A DNA stretch of 64,000 bases from Citrobacter sp. Cu233 (lineage in GTDB: Bacteria; Pseudomonadota; Gammaproteobacteria; Enterobacterales; Enterobacteriaceae). This document shows, piece after piece, positions 58,215 through 64,000 of this stretch (positions are counted from its first letter, which is position 1; each line of letters starts with the position of its first letter). The position numbers were made by a program, and so were the translations under genes. Where the stretch lies: positions 1-64,000 of the forward strand of contig NZ_JAOWIF010000030.1 in the NCBI RefSeq assembly GCF_030332225.1, written 5' to 3'. Below the pieces are notes generated by a model, which saw only the letters and a program-made list of their open reading frames with translations, made no database searches and had not been told where the DNA came from.

Positions 58215-58402
58215 AAACTATCGCGGCTATGCTGGGACTGCTGGCGTCATCTTTGCTGGTAGGGTGCACCCCGCGCATTGAAGTTGCAGCGCCGAAAGAG
58301 CCCATTACCATCAATATGAACGTCAAAATCGAGCATGAGATCCATATTAAAGTGGATAAAGACGTCGAGAGCCTGTTGAAATCACGCAGTGATTTATTCT
58401 GA
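58211..58402 (+). CDS. ynbE: YnbE, outer-membrane lipoprotein partner of YdbH
   Basis: 63 residues. The lipobox is LLVGC (about residue 19), then a short periplasmic part (VAAPKEPITINMNVKIEHEI) with beta-strand periodicity. It forms stacked multimers that link YdbH to the outer membrane in E. coli. Translationally coupled to ydbH. Confidence 0.94.
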   Translation: MKTIAAMLGLLASSLLVGCTPRIEVAAPKEPITINMNVKIEHEIHIKVDKDVESLLKSRSDLF

Positions 58403-58409
58403 GGTGACG

Positions 58410-58733
58410 ATGAAAAAACAGCTAAAAGTGACCATACTGCTGCTGAGTTTGCTAAGCGCTAACGCCTTTGCCCTGACCCTGGCGGATGCCAGAACCCAGG
58501 GACGGGTGGGTGAAACGCTCAATGGCTACCTTGTGGCATTGAAGACCGATGCGGAAACCCAGTCGCTGGTGAGTGAGATTAACAAGGCGCGCAGTGCCAG
58601 CTACCAACAGCTGGCCGAGAGTAACAATATTCCCGTCGATGAAGTGGCAAAAATGGCCGGGCAAAAGCTGGTGGCTCGCGCCAAACCGGGGGAATACGTC
58701 CAGGGTATTAACGGGAAGTGGTTGAAAAAGTAA
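58410..58733 (+). CDS. ydbL: YdbL, periplasmic DUF1318 protein
   Basis: 107 residues. A signal peptide (VTILLLSLLSANAFA) precedes a DUF1318 domain with DARTQGRVGETLNGYLVAL and KPGEYVQGINGKW. In E. coli it balances YdbH-YnbE activity. It follows ynbE by 7 bases; start at 58410 behind GAGGTG. Last gene of the operon. Confidence 0.92.
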   Translation: MKKQLKVTILLLSLLSANAFALTLADARTQGRVGETLNGYLVALKTDAETQSLVSEINKARSASYQQLAESNNIPVDEVAKMAGQKLVARAKPGEYVQGINGKWLKK

Positions 58734-58777
58734 TCTGATTTTTAATCAATGAGATGTATCTGGCAGGCAACGATTAA

Positions 58778-58800
58778 TTGATCCAGTATAATTGGATCAA
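58778..58800. promoter_or_regulatory. Operator overlying the ynbA promoter
   Basis: TTGATCCA and TGGATCAA are 8-base perfect arms around GTATAAT, and the centre contains a consensus -10 TATAAT (58787-58792). The site ends 20 bases before the ynbA start. A repressor bound here would block the operon directly. No matching regulator lies nearby. Confidence 0.75.
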
Positions 58801-58820
58801 CGAATTATCAAGGAGTGATG

Positions 58821-59426
58821 ATGACGCTTTATCAGATAAAGCCTGCTTTTCAGGCTCTTTTACGCCCGGTCATGTTCTGGTTATATAAAAGAAGCGTCAC
58901 GGCCAATCACGTTACCCTTGCCGCGATAGCGCTTTCTTTTGCGACCGGCGCGGTGTTGTTTCTTTTCCCCCAACCCGAACTCTTCGCGCTGCTGCCCATC
59001 GTATTGTTTGTGCGTATGGCGCTCAATGCGCTGGATGGCATGCTGGCGCGGGAATGCAATCAACAATCCCGCCTGGGGGCTATCCTGAATGAATCCGGGG
59101 ATATTCTCTCCGACCTCGCGCTGTATCTGCCCTTTATGCTGCTCCCCGGCAGCAACGCGCTGCTGGTGCTGGTCATGCTGTTTTGCACGGTAATGACGGA
59201 GTTCTGCGGCGTGCTGGTACAAACCATCAATGGCGTGCGCAGCTATGCCGGGCCGCTGGGTAAAAGTGACAGGGCGCTGGTGTTTGGCGCATGGGGGCTG
59301 GCGCTGGCGCTGTGGCCGCAACTGGTGCAGTGGAACAACATCGTTTGGGGCATTGCCACATTATTGCTGCTGTGGACGGTCATTAACCGCTGCAAGAGCG
59401 CATTACGTGAAGAGGGGGCAAAATGA
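58821..59426 (+). CDS. ynbA: YnbA, CDP-alcohol phosphatidyltransferase-like protein
   Basis: 201 residues with about six membrane helices. The CDP-alcohol signature appears as DGMLAREC, then G86, N90 and D94 (D72-G73-x2-A76-R77-x8-G86-x3-N90-x3-D94). The third catalytic-site Asp of the usual motif is Asn here; from memory the E. coli homologue also has Asn. Members move a phosphatidyl group from CDP-DAG onto an alcohol. I start at 58821 behind AAGGAG. First of five co-directional ynb genes. Confidence 0.88.
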   Translation: MTLYQIKPAFQALLRPVMFWLYKRSVTANHVTLAAIALSFATGAVLFLFPQPELFALLPIVLFVRMALNALDGMLARECNQQSRLGAILNESGDILSDLALYLPFMLLPGSNALLVLVMLFCTVMTEFCGVLVQTINGVRSYAGPLGKSDRALVFGAWGLALALWPQLVQWNNIVWGIATLLLLWTVINRCKSALREEGAK

Positions 59427-60340
59427 TGCTGCTGGAAAAATCGCTGGCGGTGATTTTTGCCCTGCTGCTGATTGCGACGCTGGTGAACGGTCTGCTGGTA
59501 TGGCGGCGTCCGGGTAAAGACTGGCGTGAGCTGACGCTGCGTATCCGCACCTGGTGGGTGATCATTGTTCTGTTTTCGCTGGCTATCTTAAGCCCGCACT
59601 GGCTAGCGTTGACCTTCTTCGCGCTGGTGAGTTTTATGGCGTTAAAGGAATTTTTAACGCTGGCCCCGTCGCGCCAGACCGATCGCATGCCGCTGTTGTG
59701 GATGTTTATTGCGATCCCCATCAACTACTGGCTGATTGGTATCAACTGGTACGGCATGTTTGTGGTGTTTATCCCGGTGTATGCATTTTTATTCTTACCT
59801 GTACGCATGGTGATCGCCGGCGACACCCAGGGATTTTTACGCTACGCCTCCCAGCATCACTGGAGCCTGATGACTACCGTGTTTGCGTTTAGTCACGTGG
59901 CATTTTTGCTGGTGCTGCCCGCAGACGGCAAGCAGACCGGCGCACTGCTGGTACTTTTCCTCGTCGGCTTAACGGAATTCAACGACATTGCGCAGTACCT
60001 GTGGGGTAAATCAATGGGCCGCATTAAGGTGATACCAAAGGTCAGCCCCAACAAAACGCTGGCAGGACTGGTCGGCGGCGTGGCGACCACCACGCTGGCG
60101 GCGGCGTTGCTGGGACCGTTAATGACGCCATTAAGCGTACCAATGGCGATGCTGGCAGGGTTTATCATCGGGATCAGCGGCTTTTGTGGCGATGTGGTGA
60201 TGTCGGCCATTAAGCGCGACATTGGCGTGAAAGACAGCGGTACGCTGTTGCCCGGCCATGGCGGTATTCTCGATCGGCTGGATTCACTGATCTTCACCGC
60301 CCCGGTGTTTTTCCACTTCATTCGCTACTTTTACTACTAA
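59423..60340 (+). CDS. ynbB: YnbB, CDP-diacylglycerol synthase-like protein
   Basis: 305 residues with about eight membrane helices. The CdsA signature is present near the C-terminus: SAIKRDIGVKDSGTLLPGHG followed by GILDR. CdsA enzymes make CDP-DAG from phosphatidate and CTP. YnbB would feed YnbA. It overlaps ynbA by 4 bases. Confidence 0.9.
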   Translation: MMLLEKSLAVIFALLLIATLVNGLLVWRRPGKDWRELTLRIRTWWVIIVLFSLAILSPHWLALTFFALVSFMALKEFLTLAPSRQTDRMPLLWMFIAIPINYWLIGINWYGMFVVFIPVYAFLFLPVRMVIAGDTQGFLRYASQHHWSLMTTVFAFSHVAFLLVLPADGKQTGALLVLFLVGLTEFNDIAQYLWGKSMGRIKVIPKVSPNKTLAGLVGGVATTTLAAALLGPLMTPLSVPMAMLAGFIIGISGFCGDVVMSAIKRDIGVKDSGTLLPGHGGILDRLDSLIFTAPVFFHFIRYFYY

Positions 60341-60343
60341 CTT

Positions 60344-60985
60344 ATGATCAATTCATTTCTGCGAACGCTGTTTACACTGTGCATCGTCTGGCCGGTGATC
60401 TGGCTGTGGCTTGGGCTACGCGTCAGGCACCGGGATCGACTGCCGAAGCAGGGTCCGGCGATCGTGGTGGCGAATCACAACAGCCATATGGATGTTTTTG
60501 CGCTGTTGTCGCTGTTTCCGCTGCGTCGTCAGGGGGCTATCCATCCGGTGGCGGCGGCTGACTATTTTCTGCGGAATAAATGGATGGCCTGGTTTGCGCT
60601 CAATATTCTCAACATTATTCCGATTACGCGAAAGGGCGGCGAAACAAACCCGCTGGCGCAGTGCGAACAGGCATTACGCGACGGCAAAATACTGATCCTG
60701 TTCCCTGAAGGGACGCGTGGTGAACCGGGGCTGCTGGCCCCGCTGAAATCCGGTGTCTGGCACCTCAGCCAGCGCATACCGGAGGTGCCGATTATTCCCG
60801 TCTGGCTGCGCGGGACAGAGCACGTAATGGCGAAGGGGAATCGTATTCCTTTGCCGCTGTTTATTGACGTCAACATTGGCAGGCCGCTGGCCGCCGATTG
60901 CGATAAACACATCTTCATGGACGATCTCAGGCAGCAACTGTTGCTGCTTCAGCAACAAACCACAGGACAGCACCCTCATGACTAA
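60344..60985 (+). CDS. PlsC-like 1-acyl-glycerol-3-phosphate acyltransferase
   Basis: 213 residues. An N-terminal membrane helix (LRTLFTLCIVWPVIWLWLGL) precedes the acyltransferase motifs NHNSHMDVFALL (HxxxxD, about 44-49) and FPEGTRGEPG (about 118). This fits phosphatidate synthesis from lysophosphatidate, the step before YnbB. It lies between ynbB and ynbC, where E. coli K-12 has no gene, and it overlaps ynbC by 8 bases. Confidence 0.85.
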   Translation: MINSFLRTLFTLCIVWPVIWLWLGLRVRHRDRLPKQGPAIVVANHNSHMDVFALLSLFPLRRQGAIHPVAAADYFLRNKWMAWFALNILNIIPITRKGGETNPLAQCEQALRDGKILILFPEGTRGEPGLLAPLKSGVWHLSQRIPEVPIIPVWLRGTEHVMAKGNRIPLPLFIDVNIGRPLAADCDKHIFMDDLRQQLLLLQQQTTGQHPHD

Positions 60986-62738
60986 CACTCGAGTGCCGGA
61001 TGAACGCCCGTTTTTGACCAGCGACAACACCGCGCTGTTTTTTCGCCACTGGCCGCCATTAGCCGCGGGTTCTGCGCCCAAAGTGATCGTCCTGTTTCAT
61101 CGTGGGCACGAACATTCCGGGCGTTTGCAACATATAGTGGATGAACTGGCAATGCCGGATACCGCGTTCTATGCCTGGGATGCGCGAGGTCACGGACAGT
61201 CGCCGGGCCAGCGCGGGTATAGCCCGTCGCTGGCGCGTTCGGTGCAGGATGTTGACGAGTTTGTGCGTTTTGCTGCCGCCGACAGTCAGGCTGCAATGGA
61301 AGACGTGGTGGTGGTGGCGCAAAGCGTGGGGGCGGTGCTGGCAGCGACCTGGGCCCATGATTACGCGCCTTCTATTCGCGGGCTGGTGCTGGCGTCACCG
61401 GCATTTGAAGTCAAATTGTACGTGCCGTTTGCCCGTCCAGGGTTGGCGTTAATGCATCGCCTGCGCGGCCTGTTTTTCGTCAACTCCTACGTCAAAGGCA
61501 AATACCTGACCCACGATCCTGAGCGCGTGGCAAGCTTCAACCAGGATAAATACATCACCCGGGCGATTGCGGTGAACATCCTGCTCGATCTCTATAAAAC
61601 CGCGGAACGCATTGTCAGCGATGCCAGCGCCATTACCTTGCCGGTGCAGTTGTTGGTCTCCGGGGACGATTTTGTTGTACATCGCCAGCCACAGATTGAT
61701 TTTTACCAGCGCCTGAGAAGTCCGCTCAAGGAACTGCACGTGTTGCCGGGGTTTTATCATGACACGCTGGGTGAGAAGGACCGGCATCTGGCGTTTGACA
61801 AAATGCGTGATTTTATCGACACGCTGTATGCGATGCCGCCGCAGCGCTTTGATTACCGTAATGAAGACCGCTGGAGCCCCGGTGCGGATAGCTGGCGGAT
61901 GCTGAGCGGTGGGCCTGCGCCATATTCGATTGACGATATTGCCTACCGCGGCCTGCGCTATGGCATGAAATTACTCGGGACGCAATCAACGGGCGTCCGT
62001 CTGGGGTTTGATACCGGTTTTGATTCGGGGAGTACGCTGGATTATGTCTATCGCAACCAACCTCAGGGCAGCAGCGCGCTGGGGCGCTTGATTGACAAAA
62101 ACTATCTGAATAGCGTGGGCTGGAAGGGGATTCGCCAGCGTAAGGTCCATTTGCAGATGCTGATCCGCCAGGCGGTTGCACAGCTTGCAGAGCAGGGAAG
62201 TGCGGTGCATGTGGTGGATATCGCCGCCGGACACGGGCGCTATGTTCTCGACGCGCTGGAAGGCGAAACGGCGGTCAACTCGATTTTACTGCGCGATTAC
62301 AGTGAACTGAACGTCAAGAAAGGCAGTGAGATGATTGCCAGTCGTGGCATGGCTGAAATTGCCCGCTTCGAGCAGGGCGATGCCTTCAACCGCGAACAGC
62401 TTGCGTCGCTGGAACCGCGTCCTACGCTGGGTATTGTCTCGGGTTTATATGAACTCTTCCCCGAAAACACGCTGGTACGCAATTCGCTCGCCGGTCTGGC
62501 AGACGCAATAGCGCCGGGGGGCGTGCTGATCTACACCGGTCAGCCCTGGCACCCGCAGTTAAAAACCATCGCCTGGTCGCTGACCAGCCACAAAGATGGC
62601 AAAGCCTGGGTGATGCGCGTACGTACGCAGGGCGAAATGGATGCGCTGGTGCGGGAAGCAGGATTTGATAAATGCACGCAGCTGATTGATGAATGGGGGA
62701 TTTTCACCGTCTCCATGGCGGTGCGCCGTGGGGGCTGA
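60978..62738 (+). CDS. ynbC: YnbC, alpha/beta-hydrolase and methyltransferase fusion
   Basis: 586 residues. The N-terminal serine hydrolase has [21 protein letters not shown], the nucleophile VVAQSVGAV (about Ser114) and GFYHDTL (His), like lysophospholipases. The C-terminal part has a SAM-binding glycine motif [11 protein letters not shown] (about 413) and later [10 protein letters not shown], so it is a class I methyltransferase-like domain. I start at MTNTRV (60978). The fusion suggests cleavage and methylation of one lipid, but neither substrate is known. Confidence 0.88.
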   Translation: MTNTRVPDERPFLTSDNTALFFRHWPPLAAGSAPKVIVLFHRGHEHSGRLQHIVDELAMPDTAFYAWDARGHGQSPGQRGYSPSLARSVQDVDEFVRFAAADSQAAMEDVVVVAQSVGAVLAATWAHDYAPSIRGLVLASPAFEVKLYVPFARPGLALMHRLRGLFFVNSYVKGKYLTHDPERVASFNQDKYITRAIAVNILLDLYKTAERIVSDASAITLPVQLLVSGDDFVVHRQPQIDFYQRLRSPLKELHVLPGFYHDTLGEKDRHLAFDKMRDFIDTLYAMPPQRFDYRNEDRWSPGADSWRMLSGGPAPYSIDDIAYRGLRYGMKLLGTQSTGVRLGFDTGFDSGSTLDYVYRNQPQGSSALGRLIDKNYLNSVGWKGIRQRKVHLQMLIRQAVAQLAEQGSAVHVVDIAAGHGRYVLDALEGETAVNSILLRDYSELNVKKGSEMIASRGMAEIARFEQGDAFNREQLASLEPRPTLGIVSGLYELFPENTLVRNSLAGLADAIAPGGVLIYTGQPWHPQLKTIAWSLTSHKDGKAWVMRVRTQGEMDALVREAGFDKCTQLIDEWGIFTVSMAVRRGG

Positions 62739-64000
62739 ACGTCGTAAGGTGATGGTGCAGGCGGTTGGTTGGTTATTGCTGCTGGCCCCTTTCTTTTTCC
62801 TTACGTACGGGAAGGTCAATCAGTTTACTGCCTGGCAGGACGCACAGCATGATAACGTCGGCAGTATCGTGTTTGGCTGGGAGTCCGCCATTCCTTTTAT
62901 TCCGTGGACCATTCTGCCTTACTGGAGTCTGGATCTGTTTTACGGGCTGTCGCTGTTTGTCTGTGCTACGCGCTTCGAACAACGGCGGCTGGTGCTGCGT
63001 CTGATACTGGCGTCGGTTATCGCCTGCGTCGGTTTTTTGCTGTTCCCACTCCAGTTTAGTTTTACGCGCCCTGAAGTCAGCGGCGCGGCAGGCTGGCTGT
63101 TTGCCCAGCTTGAACAGTTCGACTTGCCCTATAACCAGTCGCCGTCACTGCATATTATTCTCTGCTGGCTGCTGTGGCGGCATTTTAGTCACCATCTTAG
63201 CGGTGGCTGGCGCAGGCTGTGTGACGGTTGGTTCTTATTGATCGCCGTGTCGGTGCTCACCACCTGGCAGCATCATTTTATCGATATCATTACCGGCCTG
63301 GCGGCAGGTATGCTGACTGACTGGATGGTGCCGGAACAGCGCCGCTGGCGCTGGTGTCAACCCGATGCGGCGCGATTAAGGTTGATGCGCCGCTATCTGT
63401 TGGGGGCCGTGTTGTGCCTTGCCGCTGGCGTATGGCTGACCTCCTGGCTGCTGTGGCCTGCCGTATCGTTGCTGATGGTGAGCTACGGCTATGGCGGATT
63501 CGGCACAGCGGCTACGGGTAAAGATGAGCAGGGCCGACTGCCCCCCGCCGTGTATGGGTTGACGCTGCCGTGGCGAGTCGGAATGTGGCTGTCGATGCGC
63601 GGATTTACCCGCCGTTTGCCGCCGGTGAGCAACATTGCTGCTGGCGTTTATCTCGGCAGCTTTCCGCGCTGTGTTCCTGAACAACATGCGGTGCTGGACC
63701 TCACTTTTGAGTTTGCGCGTGGGCGTGCTACCGCTATGCGTGCCTATTCTTGCATACCGATGTTGGATCTGGTTATTCCCGAGGAAGCAGAGTTACAACG
63801 GGCGGTAGACAGGCTGGAAACGCTGCGTCAGGAGCAGGGGACAGTGCTGGTGCATTGTGCGTTGGGGCTGTCGCGCAGTGCGATGGTGGTTGCGGCGTGG
63901 CTGTTGCAGTATGGCCATGTAGCGACGGCAGAGCAGGCGGTGGCACACATTCGCGAACGTCGGGCGCAGGTGGTGCTGACGGATAAACATCTGGAGATGC
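62728..64000 (+). CDS. ynbD: YnbD, PAP2-like and dual-specificity phosphatase fusion (partial at right edge)
   Basis: At least 424 residues; the frame runs off the window. The N-terminal membrane part has PAP2_3/Aur1-like signatures [11 protein letters not shown] (about 136-146) and [12 protein letters not shown] (about 177-188). The C-terminal part has a DSP phosphatase loop [11 protein letters not shown] (about 376), with the catalytic Cys and Arg. It starts with GTG at 62728, overlapping the ynbC stop by 11 bases. It would remove phosphates from a lipid made by this operon. Confidence 0.88.
   Translation, partial: MGAERRKVMVQAVGWLLLLAPFFFLTYGKVNQFTAWQDAQHDNVGSIVFGWESAIPFIPWTILPYWSLDLFYGLSLFVCATRFEQRRLVLRLILASVIACVGFLLFPLQFSFTRPEVSGAAGWLFAQLEQFDLPYNQSPSLHIILCWLLWRHFSHHLSGGWRRLCDGWFLLIAVSVLTTWQHHFIDIITGLAAGMLTDWMVPEQRRWRWCQPDAARLRLMRRYLLGAVLCLAAGVWLTSWLLWPAVSLLMVSYGYGGFGTAATGKDEQGRLPPAVYGLTLPWRVGMWLSMRGFTRRLPPVSNIAAGVYLGSFPRCVPEQHAVLDLTFEFARGRATAMRAYSCIPMLDLVIPEEAELQRAVDRLETLRQEQGTVLVHCALGLSRSAMVVAAWLLQYGHVATAEQAVAHIRERRAQVVLTDKHLEM

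Overview
The window is chromosomal DNA of an enterobacterium, most likely the Citrobacter freundii complex. Its backbone is almost gene-for-gene the Escherichia coli K-12 segment from sapBA through pspF-pspABCDE-ycjXF-tyrR-tpx-ycjG-mpaA-mppA, ynaI-ynaJ-uspE-fnr-ogt, smrA-dgcM-zntB-fnrS-dbpA-ttcA, uspF-ompN-micC-ydbK(nifJ)-ydbJ-hslJ-ldhA and ydbH-ynbE-ydbL-ynbABCD. A chromosomal qnrB gene with its own LexA box lies between sapA and pspF, the place where the native qnrB of Citrobacter sits, which is the main reason for the genus call. Gene functions rest on remembered family sequences; no database search was run.

Layout. 1-3250: sapB and sapA are intact, but sapC stops after five recognisable codons and runs into unrelated DNA at the left edge. 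Upstream of sapA lies the C-terminal scrap of a phage integrase. 3450-8760: accessory genes (a SnoaL-like secreted protein, qnrB, a YheO-type regulator with a hydroxyaspartate lyase-like enzyme and RidA, a TetR regulator and an arginase-family hydrolase). 8979-14652: the phage-shock module with a sigma-54 promoter between pspF and pspA, followed by ycjXF. 14799-20488: tyrR, tpx and the murein-peptide recycling genes ycjG, mpaA and mppA.

20489-29600 is a second accessory stretch. It starts with 1.6 kb of AT-rich, mostly non-coding DNA bounded by imperfect direct repeats. Then come a YrbL-like gene, a MarR/thioredoxin-like/Rof module with a perfect palindromic operator, a DeoR/VOC pair, and a LysR-controlled SDR/cupin/alcohol dehydrogenase operon. 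29632-43096 returns to the backbone, with an added MHYT-GGDEF-EAL protein and a chemoreceptor between dgcM and zntB. 44089-46842 is the slot that prophage Rac fills in K-12: an IntR-like integrase remnant abuts ttcA, followed by a CSS-EAL phosphodiesterase and a YciI-like protein.

47031 to the right end is backbone, with MicC sRNA divergent from ompN. The ydbH-ynbE-ydbL envelope operon follows, then the ynb cluster. That cluster combines a CDP-alcohol transferase-like protein, a CDP-diacylglycerol synthase-like protein, a PlsC-like acyltransferase not present in the K-12 cluster, a hydrolase-methyltransferase fusion and a PAP2-phosphatase fusion that runs off the window. It looks like a complete, still uncharacterised lipid-modifying pathway and is the best candidate for an interesting system. 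The MarR/thioredoxin/Rof module comes second.
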